Part shown: one piece after another, positions 1 to 15,775 of the stretch
How the letters are laid out: the number at the start of each line of letters is the position of its first letter
How positions within the stretch are numbered: position 1 is the stretch's first letter
NCBI RefSeq assembly: GCF_043290135.1
Contig: NC_134704.1
Location: forward strand, 17,400,001-17,464,000
Direction of reading: 5' to 3'
Source: Rhipicephalus microplus
Lineage: Eukaryota > Arthropoda > Arachnida > Ixodida > Ixodidae
DNA: 64,000 nucleotides
The notes under the pieces: model-generated
Databases searched by the model: none
Seen by the model: the letters and a program-made list of their open reading frames with translations, nothing else
What the model was told of the DNA's origin: nothing
Translations under genes and position numbers: made by a program

Positions 1-3000
1 CATTTAGTGGAATGCAGTGAAACTACGTAGTTTTTCTATTGGCGATAGCCCCTGTAGCGAACGCCTTAAAAGCCTTGTACCAGCGCCTCGAATTTATCAT
101 CCCTAATACCGTGAGCAGCGCCTGTACAAGATGCGTGCTTCTATAGCGCGCCCCATACACATGGCGTCGAAGGGACGAAACGAACTTTTCAGCGTACATA
201 GCCACGGGACCACGTGCGTGGGTAAACCCTGCATATCGTCACTCTCGGAGGCCTTTTGTAAACCATGACGTCATTGTGAAAAAAACACTCCTGGAGGAAA
301 GTCTGGTGCCGGGGCCCGAGTGATGTCACCAACTTAATGGTTCGTATCTTAGAGTGGCGTACTCAGGTGGTAACACAGCGGGCCCTTGCGCCCCCTGAAT
401 GTTTTTTTTTCGTCACGGCATACCGCCCACCACACACTTCAATCAATAATGTGCCCCCCTGCTCCCCGATCAAAAATTACTGCTTACACAGCTGATACCT
501 GAATACGAATCACGTGATTTGCTGAATCGCCTATTTAGTGCCGCCGGGCTAACATTTGACAAAAGAAAGTACTGAATTTTGATTGATGACGTTTCATCTG
601 GCGTTGTCTTTTCGCGGTATTTTTTTTCCTCAAAATAAACATCATACGACTGAATGCCTCTGACCATATGTGCATTACAGAACAGTAACTGAATAAGCCT
701 ATCACTACAGAACTTATTCTTCTTATATTAGGCGTACTTATTGGTTGATTTTATCTGGGATTTTCAGGGGTGATTGCCATATTCACTCTGTCTTGCAAGT
801 GAGTCAGAGAAACCGTTCAACGTTTGTGAGCTGCAAACGACTTATCGCAAACAGAACTGTCAGTCAAGCTTGGAAGTTAGAAGGTTAAAAACACACACAC
901 ACACACACACACATACACATCGTGAAATGCACTACAAAGCTAGGATCAAAAGAAAAAAGTTCCAGAACACGCCAGAGCTACATTTTTAAGCTGTACCAGT
1001 TACCGTCTACTTCCCATAAACTGCACTGTGGCATTGCTTGGGCAGCGCCGGATTTTTCTCCAGTAATGCATGCATCTAACTAACTTTCTAAACTATACGT
1101 CGACTAAAGTGAGCGAGGAATCAAGACGGTGTCTTGCTTCTAAACAATGGCCGAACATATTTTGTTTCGTTAGGAAACATAGGATCAATCCGAGCGAATT
1201 ATTTCTGACGTCGTCGTCGTAATGCTCCATCTAAGGTCGAACGTGCGTGGTGTGAAGATCTTCGCACTACGCACGTTATGCTTCGGGATTCAGCTCGACT
1301 TGCACAAGTCTGAACGAGTGAACTGTCACATTTATTTTGTGTTTTAAGATGCCTTTCTTTGCTCCCACAAGTTTACTTTTGGGAGCATGTAAACTGGGTT
1401 CGTTTTCGTGGAAACAGCGTAAGAAAGAAGTAGGTAATTGTGTCTCTGACCAATAACTTGTCTGCCGAAATTCACTTCGCCATATCAACTTGTCAGATTA
1501 AAATCTTTCCTAATACCGTCATTTGAAAATTTTACGCGCTTGACTTGGTCTTAATGACAGTAGCGAATTTATGATCGTTGTCGCATGAGCTGCCAACGAC
1601 AATTCCATTGACCGATTTTTTTCTAAAACCGCCCATCAAGAGCTTCGGGAGATACCAGTAACTTCACATATTAGAAGACAGAAACAAACGCGGTTGCGTC
1701 AGCTCTAATGGCAAGTTCAATTAACTAGAGGAAAAAGTGAGACCAGTTTTCTAAATGTCTCACTGCAGTCGGGCTGGATCTATATGCGATCGTTGAGGAA
1801 TCTCGGTTATGGGAAACTCTTATTGTGCACCAGTATTTTTTTTCTTTTGTTCGTTTCAACATTGCTTTGCGGACGATCGATCGGTAATTTACGGGTGGCG
1901 AAGGGGTCATTCCGAGAACTGAAATGAGTCAGTGTTCCGTAAAACGCTGACGCTTGCCTTCAAACACGCGTTTATTCAAATGTAAATGTCACCACTGCCT
2001 CCCTGTTTTTTTTTCATTATGCATGCATATCTGTCCCCCGCACTCAACACAAAGAGCCTGCATAGATTTTTTATACTTATATAGGTCTCTAAATTACGTC
2101 TAAACTTACCACTTTTTTGTCGTAGTCTAAACCTTACCTAAAAAGTGCATGTAACAATTATCTGCATCATTTTTTCATGCATGACATTTAAACGCGTCCT
2201 TGTTCTTTTTCTTCCTTCAAGGGACATAAGACAATTTTGTATGGCTCGGTCAGCACCACACAACACGTGAGTTTGTGTTCTAAATGTCTCACCTAACCGT
2301 CGCCTAAATATCTTAGACTAAAGCTACAATGTAGTTAAAAAAGCGCCGTTGTGATTGTGCTCGACGATTTCGGAGTGCGTCTGTTTTAAGAGAGCTACAA
2401 TTGAAGGACAATTGAAGAAAAGGTGTCACATGTTAAAATTGTGTAATAATCATTATTGCTTGCTCATTTATTTATACGACTACTGTGGCTTATGGCTGGC
2501 GCGCAGATATAGTAATTCTAACACTCCTACCAAACGCTTATTATTATTGTGTGAGCAGTGTTTACTCGTTAGAATCAATTTCTTCTGCAAACGTGGTCAG
2601 TGAATTCAGAAACTATGTCGAATTAAAAACAAAAATAAAAAAACAGTGGTTACTGGTCGCATACGTCTTGCCTGTGCACGCACAGTTGCGCTCAGTCTGA
2701 GTTGCAAAACGCTGTCTGAGCTCAAAATGACGCCAACACTGCAAACCTGCACCAAAATGAAAAAAAAATGATGAGGGAAACTCACTGTGAGCGATACTTT
2801 CTGAACCGATTTAGCGATTGTCGGATTAATGGTTCAGGCTTGGGGTCAACTTAACAACAACCAGCGTGTTGCAACTAATATTTGACGTGCAGAAAGTCTT
2901 TCAGGATAAACTGAAATTGGAATCGGCCTTAGTTATGATTCTTTAGACTGATGGCAAGAAACATTGCAAGTGTGATGGACCTTGCTTAAGTCAAATACAA

Positions 3001-3920
3001 CTCAAGCGTACATTTCAAGAGCGCCATTCCTCCCATGCTCGACCTTGCGTGCAGTGACACTCTCTGTGCTGTACCCCCTTTCGGAAGTGCAGGAAGAGTT
3101 GCTAGTTCGTTTGATTTTATAGCATGAGGCTTTGGTCTAACGCGTGAGGAGGCCTGAATTACAAAGAGGAGGAGGCGAATTGATAATAACACGTTCTACT
3201 GAATATTGACCAATGTCGGAACAGCCTCCGATAAAGGTGGGACACTCCTTGTGCAGGAACTGAGTCGGAAAGGTTCAGCTGGCTGAACAGTTGATAAAAA
3301 CCTTGCCACACCTAAAATGAGTTCCTTAATATTGCTGTTTCGCGGTGAACAAACGTTTAGAAAGGCAGTCGCTGCACTTCGGGGCTGTCGGTCGCCCATT
3401 CGCATTTGTGAAATCGTCGTTAAGGACTTCCCCTTTCACGGCTTCGAGTTTATGCTCGTCAAAGCGGAAGACATTACCCAGGCAAAGGGCGCCGAGTGCT
3501 GTCCAGTCACGAGTCGCTTAGTGGGCAACTCCTGCACTTTTGTTAGAAGTGACTTAATGGCTACAAGACGACAATAACTAGGTATTTGCTTCTTTTTTTT
3601 TCGAGGATACCGTCATTCGTTGCCTCTTCCACTTAGGTTCTGTAACTAGATGTTTTATTCGCTTACCCCATTTGAGTTCAGTGCTTACTCGCAAACTACC
3701 AGCAGTGGCTAATATTCACTTGCTGCTTTATAGTGTTGGCTGAATTGTGGTCTATCTAAGCTGGTCTCGTCTGAATTCTGGACAGCTAGTGTCTCCATCT
3801 GCTTGACAGTACCTGGTTGGTGTCATACAATGTTGGTTGTACGCTTTACAATGTTATATTTCTTCAGCGTCAGTCCAGCAATTGACTTCTCTGCAAGCTT
3901 TTTTTTTTCCTTTCCAGCAG
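1..3920. other. Gene-free stretch
   Basis: I see no coding region with splice context or protein similarity here. The short open frames are scattered on both strands with no recognisable motif. A (CA)n microsatellite lies at about 890-912. The last ~40 bases end in a pyrimidine tract and AG acceptor, so at least part of this stretch is probably intron of the neuropeptide gene that follows. Confidence 0.6.
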
Positions 3921-4345
3921 GTAAACCCCGTCGCACTCTAACCGGTGTTCCTTTTCACCCATTTCGCTACGCACTGACAGATTCAGATGGCGCACTCAGT
4001 AGAAGCCTGCAGCAACTGTACGCCGGCGACAGCCCGTTCGGGAGGAGCCGCGGCTACGGCCACGACTTGGATTGGATATTGGGCCACCACCGGGCGAGGC
4101 CCAGCAAACGGCTCTCCGAGTTCTTGGGCGGTCCCGGCAAGCGGTACTCCGAATTCCTGGGTGGTCCTGGAAAAAGATACTCCGAATTTCTGGGTGGCCC
4201 GGGAAAGCGCTACTCGGAGTTCCTCGGTGGCCCCGGAAAGCGGTCCGTTGCCGATGACGTCATGGCTGCTGCGGCCGAACGCGGTCTGCTTCGTTCGGCG
4301 GAGCAGCAGGAGTCCGGTTCCGCCGCCAGCTCCCTCCGGAAGTGA
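3921..4345 (+). CDS. EFLGGPamide-type neuropeptide precursor, last coding exon
   Basis: This exon encodes the C-terminal part of a secreted peptide-hormone precursor. Four tandem 33 bp units at 4112-4243 each encode an 11-residue block ending SEFLGGPGKR: one starts with Leu and three with Tyr. In each, Gly is the amide donor and Lys-Arg the convertase site, so the products would be LSEFLGGP-amide once and YSEFLGGP-amide three times. Another basic site (SKR) precedes the first unit. EFLamide/EFLGGPamide peptides are known in chelicerates and are regarded as arthropod relatives of TRH, acting on a GPCR; that role is from family knowledge. A strong acceptor (T-rich tract then ccagcag) ends at 3920, and the frame enters in phase 1, so the signal-peptide exon lies upstream and was not found. 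An in-frame ATG at 3803 is only intron read-through. The stop is at 4343-4345, after about 33 residues of spacer. Codon use is GC-rich and synonymous sites differ among units, showing selection on the peptide. Confidence 0.85.
4112..4243 (+). repeat. Four 33-bp tandem units encoding the amidated peptides
   Basis: Four head-to-tail units lie at 4112-4144, 4145-4177, 4178-4210 and 4211-4243. They differ mostly at third codon positions and in the first residue of unit one. They explain the repeated protein motif and are part of the coding exon, not a satellite. Confidence 0.9.
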
Positions 4346-4494
4346 CGCGTCCCCTGACGTACTTGCGCCGAGAAAAAATGAAAAAAGTCATGACCGATCA
4401 AAACCTTTCATCTCCCTTCATTATAGTTTGCACACTTCGTTGTCCTGTTGAGGATGAACGTGCTTTGTTATATATGCGCCTTGAACGAAAGAAA

Positions 4495-4500
4495 AATAAA
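4495..4500 (+). promoter_or_regulatory. Polyadenylation signal AATAAA of the neuropeptide gene
   Basis: A canonical AATAAA lies 150 bases after the stop codon of the precursor, in an A-rich context. This fits the end of a short 3' UTR. Confidence 0.6.
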
Positions 4501-6263
<1,763 letters not shown>

Positions 6264-6617
6264 GCTAGCGTACGACAGGTACGTTAGCATGGTCGCTTGG
6301 TGTAACGCAAGTATTGCATTGCCAGCTTTAGCATAGTGAGAGCGTGCTCGCCTCAAAGAGAGGGCTTCTTCCTCTCATTCTTGGAGCGCCTTGATAACGA
6401 TATAAAGTGCTGCTATAGCTACAGGAAGGCACGGCCACACAAACAACGCATGCACGTTGAAAGAGGAAACAAGCGGGAAACGGAAAGTGGGAGGACCACA
6501 GGTGATTTTGAATTAAAATAGAAATTAATAAAAGTAATTAGAGAAAACTATAAGAACGAAGAAGCCTGCTCAGTTCTGCACTCCCATCAGACTAGGCACC
6601 GCTAGGACGAAGCAGCC
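6264..6617. other. Spacer between two ATT tracts
   Basis: 354 bases with no recognisable gene. It may be a small repeat unit bounded by two TTA-type tails, but I cannot show that from one copy. Confidence 0.4.
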
Positions 6618-8327
<1,710 letters not shown>

Positions 8328-9005
8328 CTTAATCTGAAAATGTCGTCGAAAGACTATAGTCTTGCGTCTCGAGAGAGTGAACAAAACGTTTATTTGATGT
8401 TCTGCGCAAGAAAATCGGGGAATGGTGTTCTGGAGACGCTGCGTTAGAGTGCCTCGAGCGTGCAGCGGAGGTGAACGAGCGCATCAAGTCACGTCACACG
8501 TGAGACATGAGCGCTATTTGGCAGTTATCTTGGAAAACGAAGCGTGCGGCCCTGAGACGGGCGTGCGCGCCCGTCTCAGAGGTGATAAGGTGTAGAACGC
8601 AAGGCGACGGGTAGGTGCCACCACCGTGTCGTCTTAGCAAAGCGTTGGAAACACTTGCCTTTTCGTGCAAGCGTTGCATGGTCCGCGCAGCGTGATAAAC
8701 GATACGGTTTTTTGAATTATTTATGTATGCCTTTTCTAGTAAAAGACGCTCATACAAAATATATACGTGTTGTTATGGTGCCTCAGATATGCACAATAAT
8801 TGCTTTTTAATTGACAATCGCACAAGTAGGAACGCTGAATCTTGAGCAACATTGGTGGGCGCTGCGAATGGGGTAGACCGCTTGGGGTATCGGCTCATGC
8901 CGTTTAAAGTACCCAGTATTGTTAAGGGTGGTCAAACAGACAAATGGACAGACAGACAAAAATGTTTGCGTCGAAGGTTTTCAAGAAAGGCTATCGTTTT
9001 TTTAA
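8328..9005 (-). repeat. Dispersed ~0.65 kb repeat, copy A (inverted)
   Basis: This stretch is the diverged reverse complement of 62660-63290. Shared landmarks run in the same order: a TTTCGACGACATTT block, AACATCAAATAAA, a block around GAGACGGGC, CAAGTGTTTCCAA, CACCAATGTTGCTCAAG, and finally a CTGT/CCAT-rich simple tract. I do not recognise the class. No coding potential or clear terminal repeats are visible. Confidence 0.8.
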
Positions 9006-10598
9006 AAAGTATGCGGCTGTCCATTCTATGGGTAAAAGTACATTTATGCAGCATTTAGCACCGAGGATGTTAGATTTGTCCCCTTGAATAAGTTCTACGA
9101 CCTCCAATCATCACTATAGAAGCAAAAATCTGCAATGCGTTTTTCCTCTTTTCTCTAGCTGCTTCTGACTTAAACCCAAATGTGTAAATAACTAGCTTAT
9201 GACAATGAAATGCCATACGTTTCTATGTGAGGTGTTTGTTTAGTATAACTACGAAAGTGAGCGTGAACGCGTTTGCGACCATCTTTCATGAGCATGCCTT
9301 GCACTGCCTTTTCATTTGAACAAGTTTTTTTTTTCTGTTCCGCTTTTAAGCAATATGACCAGTCCTCTCACATTAGATCATGTTCTAGGGTCTGTTTCGA
9401 CTTTATATTATATGTCGCTGTAAGAGTTCACATTACAACTAAATGAAAGTGACAGGTTCCAATAATTAGTCTCAACTGAAGTATTGCGCTTGCCGCAACC
9501 AGCGCCATTGTCTGTGTTTTTGCTGTCGTCTAGACAGCGCTGTTTTTTGTGTGTGTGCGCGCGTGTGTGTGTGATAGTGTGTTTGCAAAGCGTAGTTAAA
9601 AACTAGACACTTTTACGGTATCCTGCTAGTAATCGGTAGGCCGTGTCAACGTGCTCTCATTGCGGCAATAGTAGTGATTGCATTCCTGAACCGTTTCAGT
9701 GGTGTGTGGTTATAATGGTAAGAAGGTCAAATAATGGTTTTCAGGCAAAATGCCCTCTCTGTGTTGGTTGAAGGGGGGTGACGTTTACCAGCGTTTAGTA
9801 ATACTAGCTTTATAGAAGTAAAGGGGACGGTAGGGAAAGAAAGGTAGGGAGTGACAAACAGTCCAGAATAACAGGTTTGCTACCCTACACGTCTGAAAGG
9901 GGGAATCAAAGAAGGAGAAAAAAGGGACAGAAAAATAGCACAGCACAAAGCACGAGAGTCCAATAATCTGGCGAGAAACGCGATATCACTCTAGAAAGGT
10001 ACGCGAGAGTCATCTGTGTATAGGAGACCACCTTAGCCCCCTCTGTCATTTCGGAACATCAAAGCACGCCATTAAACCGGCCGAAATGCCAAGAAAACAT
10101 TAGGAATGTATTAATTTAAATGGCGCAAAAACATGCGACATTTATACCTGGGCATGGAAGAACAACAAAAAAAAGAGTTATAATGAGAATTCGGAACAGT
10201 GCCGCGCAATATGAATGGCCTTTGTTGGGATAAATGAAATCAATAATATATACAGTAAACACACACTTGCCGGTGATATCCCTTAACGTATTACATTCAC
10301 GAAATGCTCGTTTGGTTACAAAAATGTCACCTGTTTGAGTACCATTGAGCTTGTTTACGTATAAAAAGGTTCTTAACAGTGGTGCCGAGCAAATTCTTAA
10401 AGCTCTTTCAAAAAACACTTCAGATAAATTGAGAAAATGAATAATAAGAAATCTTAATATAGGTTATCTATAGTTCGACAGACAGCACTCGGTACATCAG
10501 AAATTGGTTAAACTGCCGTGAGAAGAAAATAAAAGAAGGGTGAAAGAAATAAAAAGAGAGAGAAGGCAGGATGTCTGAGCAGCGACATATCCAGTTGG
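9006..10598. other. Intergenic, no gene seen
   Basis: No coding evidence. A GT-rich tract lies near 9546-9573. The last ~750 bases are rich in purines (GGGAAAG and AGAAAG strings). Confidence 0.5.
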
Positions 10599-10609
10599 CT
10601 ACCCTACAC

Positions 10610-10849
10610 CGCCCCGCCGGGGTGGTCTAGTGGCTAAGGTACTCGGATGCTGACCCACAGGTAGCGGATTCGATTCCCGGCTGCGGCGGCTGGATTTCCG
10701 ATGAAGGCGGAAATTTTGTAGGCCCGTGTACTCAGATTTGGGTGCACGTTAAAGAACCCCAGGTAGTCAAAATTTCCGGAGCCCTCTACTACGGCGTCTC
10801 TCATAATCAAATGGTGGTTTTGGGAAGTTAAACCCCACAAATCAATCAT
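10610..10849 (+). mobile_element. Full-length tRNA-derived SINE (Ruka-like)
   Basis: The 5' part resembles a tRNA with RNA polymerase III internal promoters: an A box around TGGTCTAGTGGCTAAGG and a B box around GGATTCGATTCCC. The 3' body matches two other copies in this window, at 38899-39020 and 60483-60664. The copy is flanked by a perfect 11 bp target-site duplication, CTACCCTACAC, at 10599-10609 and 10850-10860. Structure, length (240 bp) and abundance fit the tick SINE described as Ruka; that name is from memory, while the SINE structure is directly visible. Confidence 0.9.
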
Positions 10850-10860
10850 CTACCCTACAC

Positions 10861-12689
10861 TAAGCAAACGGGGGAAAGGTAGTGGAAAGGTGAGAGAGAG
10901 AGGGAGAATGAAAGAAGGGAGCGAAAATTAAACGCCCTGATTCGTAACTATATCGGTGGTACTATGCAAAGGTCCAGGGCGTTCCTAGAGACTCGTATTC
11001 CTCAAAAAGCACAAAAGTGCTTTAATTGCTTTGTAAACCGTCAAGCGATGATGATGGTGCTCCCGCAGCATCTGCACAGGGAGCGGCTGATCATACAATC
11101 ATAGCAACGCATCAGAAAGTGTTCGTCTTTGAGAGGCACATCAAGGGCAGCGGCACAGTGACATAATCAAAAGAAGGGAAAGAAGAGATTCGGGATGCAT
11201 AAACAAAAGCGTTGAATCAAAAGCGCAGCGCCATCTTTGCCTGACGATACACAATTTGGCGATGCCTAACCGAAACTAAGTTGTCCTTCACTTATATGCA
11301 CGAAAATTACTAAACATGGCAGTGGACAAGGAATATTAACGGCGCAATCGTTCTTCATTGGCTCCGCAAAAGCAGTAACATTGCGCTAGAAACTATCGCG
11401 AAGCCGAAAAGTTTTACTCTGACGTCATCAGTGCAGCAGCTTGACACACGTTATGATTTCCCACTACCCTGTCTTTTTTCCTCTTGCATATTTTCTCTTC
11501 TTTAATATAAAACACCAAAAATTAAAAAAAAGGTTAGCAACAGAAACAAAGTTACTCTTCAGTACTGTTTCCATACAATGCATGAAATTGACATAAAAAC
11601 GCGTTCACAAACAAAACGGATAGAAAAGACATCAAATTTTCTTTTTTAAGCCCTAAGAGAGAAATTGACAAATCACATTCACTTATAAAACATTGGGCTC
11701 GAAACAAATTGATTTCCGGCATTTGGACCACCCTTCCCCTGCCCTTGATTCTTATCGGAAAATAAATTTTTCTTTTGATCGTTTTATCATTTTATCAATT
11801 GTTCTTTTCTTCGTTTTTACTTCGCCAGATTGACCACGAGAACCGCGAAGCCTAATCCGGCAGGTCTCCCATTGATAAAGAAGGAGAAATATTCACTTAA
11901 ACGAGAGGAAAAAAAAGAAACCTCCTTTTTTCATTCATACCTGGCATTCAATTTAAAGACACCCAGTGTGCCGTGAGAGTGGATGCCTCAAGGGCTCTCC
12001 TTGGTGCTTTAAAACCGTCCCGTGTCTACCACGTCTGTCAGCCGAATTTCTCTGGCTCCCAATCGCGTCCTCTTTCGACGCTCTAAGTGGAAAAGACACA
12101 CGCGGAATTGACAATAGGTTACCGGATGTCGACCGACAAGTAGAGGCAAAGCATAAATAATCTTAAAAAAACAAAAAAAGACCGAGAATTGAGTGTTACT
12201 TCATCGGTATGCTGAACGAATAGACCAGCTAAATGCAAAAAAAGAAAAGGGAATGACTGGAGAAGGGGGATGGCTGATTTCGTTTTCTTTGAGAACAGGG
12301 CAACGGCTGAAGGCAGACGCATAAAAGAAAAAAAAACTGCAAGGCCGTGAAGGATAAAAAAAAAAGGTTTGAGAATGAATCAAGAAAGTGACGCGACCTA
12401 TAGAAAAAAGTGAAAGTCGTGAATTGGCTGGATAGGTCAATTCGAGTCGGAAAGATGGCCGGCGGCCATGTCTTAATAGGGCCACCATTTCCCCTGCATA
12501 GATGAAAATCCGGACAAATGTGCAATAGACTGGTTTGACCTTCAATTTGTTGCTCAAATACATGTATAAGGTTCTAGATAAATGGGTAATCGATTCATGA
12601 GGTCGCATTTATTTAAATTCTGGCATTCTAGCCCGTAGTGGCCCGCTACGTGCTAACTCACGCACCGACGTACCCAAATAAGGTTTTTA
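10861..12689. other. Intergenic, no gene seen
   Basis: No coding evidence. A- and purine-rich stretches dominate. Open frames on the minus strand at 12201-12608 are low-complexity Phe/Ser strings made by A-rich DNA. Confidence 0.5.
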
Positions 12690-12995
12690 CATCATCATCA
12701 TCGTCGTCGTCGTCATCATCATCAGCAGCAGCAGCACCAGCAGCAGCCTGACTAAGTCCACTGCGGGACAAAGGCCTCTCCCATGATCCGCCAGTCAACT
12801 TAGTTTTGTGCTTGCTGCTGCCATTTTATACCCGCTAACTTCTTAATCTTATCTGCCCACCTAACTTTCTGTCTCCCCCTAAACCGCTGGCCTTCCCTGG
12901 GAATCCAGTCAGTTATCCTTAATGAGTAGCGGTTATCCTGCCTACGCGCAACATGCCTGGCTCATGTCCATTTTTTCTTGATCTCAACTATGACA
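12690..12995 (-). mobile_element. 3' end of an RTE-type LINE, degenerate
   Basis: Read on the minus strand, this encodes the C-terminal tail of an RTE-clade ORF2. Recognisable pieces are W-I-P-R-E-G-Q-R-F-R-G-R, then a basic block, and finally GEAFVPQWT before a stop at 12752-12754. A (GAT/GAC)n tail follows at 12690-12722, as is typical of RTE 3' ends. Several in-frame stops show it is dead, and it is 5'-truncated. The clade call rests on the conserved C-terminal pattern. Confidence 0.75.
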
Positions 12996-13204
12996 ACCTT
13001 AACACCGGTTTGTTCTCTGATTCACTATGTTGTCTTCTTGAATTTTTTCGCACCTATCGTTTTCCTTTTTATTGAGTTTTTACATATCATGCTATAAAAC
13101 CTTGTATAAAGGTGGAGGCTGGGAGATCTCTATTTCTCTTTGAAATAAAATTCTCTCTCTCTCTCTTTCTCTCTCTCTTCCTATGCGCCAATACCACGGC
13201 TAGA

Positions 13205-13400
13205 TTTAAATTTAAAGGTATATTGCACAGGTGGGACTCAGGATTAAGTTTGACCTCCTGTGAACTTAAATGAGAACCTATCTCTACGCACGCTCATTTG
13301 CCTTTCGCCTGCTTTTAAACGGTGTCGTTGTCACCCCGAGTCGAACCCGCGATCTCGTACTTAGCAACGCGACCTAAGCTTTCGCGGCAGGCATTCGTCG
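13205..13400 (-). mobile_element. Diverged tRNA-derived SINE
   Basis: On the minus strand a tRNA-like head with a B box (GCGGGTTCGACTCGG) is followed by a body that resembles the Ruka-like copies, including GGAGGTCAAA and a downstream GAGTCCCACC block where those copies have GGTGGTCAAA and GAGCCCTCC. It is much more diverged and no target-site duplication was identified. Confidence 0.55.
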
Positions 13401-13599
13401 ATGTCCGAAATCGCTAAGCGGCACAGGTCTTATAGAAGACATCATATGAAATTGTTCGGAATTTTTTTCAACTTTTCTTAGTTATATGAAACAGTATCAC
13501 TATCAGCGCACCAAGCTTTCTAAATCACATGTCACAAAAAATTCTAGAATCTTTCAAGTACGAGTAGAGCTACAGGAATTTTTCACACGTTTCAAAAGC

Positions 13600-13942
13600 C
13601 TTATTACCTATACCGAAAGACACTCTACCCTGCCCGGCCGTTACATTACGGCCCAAAATTGTGGGCAGTCCCAGTACTGTTCTGAAGTGGCCAAAACCTA
13701 CCATATGGGCCTGCCAAACGAACCCAAAATTGAACCCCATCTCCACCTCTAGCAAACAGGATTGGGAGGCAACTTTACTAAATAGCTGCGCACTAGAGGA
13801 ACAGCGAACTCTGGTCCAGCGGGCTCGGATGGCGGCTTCGAAATAATGACGTACCGGACTAGGGATGTCGAGCAGCCCGTTGAGGATGAGAGCTATAAGA
13901 CTATATGAGGGCTATGTGGCATCGCCATAGCTTAAATAAAGA
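13600..13942 (+). pseudogene. 5'-truncated LINE 3' end, copy 1
   Basis: A short frame at 13755-13846 ends QDWEATLLNSCALEEQRTL and a basic tail. This matches the C-terminal tail of the LINE relic at 17572-18640 (SWEAVLLGCSALAGQRALV). Just upstream, in another frame, a C-x5-C...H motif resembles the zinc-knuckle-like end of such ORFs, so a frameshift separates the two pieces. An AATAAA-like end and a T/C-rich stretch follow at about 13930. It is a dead 5'-truncated copy. Confidence 0.65.
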
Positions 13943-15701
13943 TTTTTCTTTCTCTCTCCTTTCGTAAAAGTGAGCGCGCTGAAGGCTCCGCATGGAGAGG
14001 GATGATAAGAGACAAGAAGAGGCATGCCTTCGTCAGCACGTTATCACTTTGAGCACTTTTGTTTCTTCCATTTGTTTTTAAAACAATCGGTTTACTTTCA
14101 GTACAATAGCGGGCACCCGAGCGGGAACGTAGTGACATTTCGTAGCGACCACGGTAGCAATGCAGCTCACCATGCTCAAAATCAGCATATGGCCGTGAAC
14201 TTTTGGTGTACGGCGCTGTAATTTGGATATATATTATTTGCAGAAAGAAGAGGGAGCGATTTGTAGCATCCTTTAGTAATTAAATGTAAATTATAGGCCA
14301 CATGATGTGTTATAATGCTTGGCTCGCCTTTTCTCGGAAGCCTCGACTATAGATTAGCAACGTTCTCTGAACATGCTCAAAAAATGTTGCGGGGCCCCTT
14401 AATGAACAAAATTTTATTTGATAACAGTAGGTTTCTTCCGTCCTAGATCTTGTTACACTAACATGCATCTCTTACACCGCCTTCGATAAAGTACGTGACT
14501 GGGAAAGGAATCTGCGAACCTACGAACGTTCAATTGCGCTCAGCAGCGACAATATCTCATGCACTACCGCGACAAATCGTGACATAAAAAGTGAGTGTGG
14601 CGTAACAGAGTCGTGGCATTTGTGCGAAAATTGTTAGAACTAGTACAGACTTGCGTTATGAGAACGGCCCATAGTTTATTGCCGCCGTTTCCGAAACATT
14701 TGTTATTCATTTAATCTTTATTCTGCATGTTTTTGTTTTTCTTTTGTTTTCTTGTGAAAACAAAATTAACGTTTTTTTTTAAAAAAATGTTGTAAATTAT
14801 TGTAACGAAATCACTTTAAGGTGAAGTGAGACTTTCCGTGGTCAAAAAATTAAATTTTGAGATTTTGCAATCACCTTATAGAGCATTTATTCATGTTTAG
14901 AATATATATCGAACTTAGGCACTCGCGGGTCAAGAAATTTTTATGGGTTCTTTTTTATTTGACACTTTAACAGGGAGTGTGTGGTGTGTGTGCTGCTACG
15001 GATTACTACTGCGTTTTTTTAGAATAGTATTTTTTAAAGTTTGTCCCCATTTTTCTCGAGAACTGTGGGGTGTGTGGAAACGAAAATTTTCTCAGGGGTT
15101 AATTCTGGGCATTACTTAATTGGTGTGAGAATCAATAGCATTGGTTCATTTCTATTTTTAATATAAAACATTCATGAGTGGCAATTTTCATACATCGACA
15201 AACATAAAAACTGATATTATTCTAGTTTTTCTTGACTTCTTACAATTTTGACTCAACTTCTGTAAAACGTTGGTTGCTAGACTTGTGCAAAATTTTAATG
15301 TCCACCAAAAGGCAGAGTTTAACAAAAAAAGAACATATATAAAAATAAAAACAAAAATAAAAGCACTGAATACAATTTCAAAATTATTGCAAGCTTCAAT
15401 GCAACCTTTGTCAATTATTGACATAGATTGTAAGTTTTATAGCCATAGCTTTTAATATCGGAATGTCTCCTTTGTTGAAGGAATTCGAGCAATTAAAGAC
15501 GTCTCATTGGTAAGACCGCATCCAACAATCTTTTTAAATTTATCCTGTAGAGCATGCTCCGTTGCAATAACATTAGTATAAAGGAGAAGCTAACTTAAAA
15601 AATGTTATTCAACGTGTGGTTGAGCGAATAAGCTCAAAAAAGAAGGTTGCCTGAAATAACTGGTGTTTGCAATGTACGTTTTACGGTAAAGCTAATAAGG
15701 T

Positions 15702-15702
<1 letters not shown>
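13943..15702. other. Intergenic, no gene seen
   Basis: AT-rich DNA with no supported gene or recognisable element. Confidence 0.5.
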
Positions 15703-15756
<54 letters not shown>

Positions 15757-15764
15757 CACACACA
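15703..15764. repeat. (CA)n microsatellite
   Basis: About 31 dinucleotide units with one CG interruption. Confidence 0.95.
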
Positions 15765-15775
15765 AACATCTACGG

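Noticed and set aside
3803..3920. In-frame ATG and hydrophobic stretch before the EFLGGPamide exon as its signal peptide
   Set aside because: The stretch is encoded by the pyrimidine tract and acceptor (T-rich then ccagcag), so it is intron read-through; the Phe/Ser string is an artefact.
12201..12608. Minus-strand 135-codon frame rich in Phe and Ser
   Set aside because: Low-complexity translation of A-rich DNA, no motif, no splice context.
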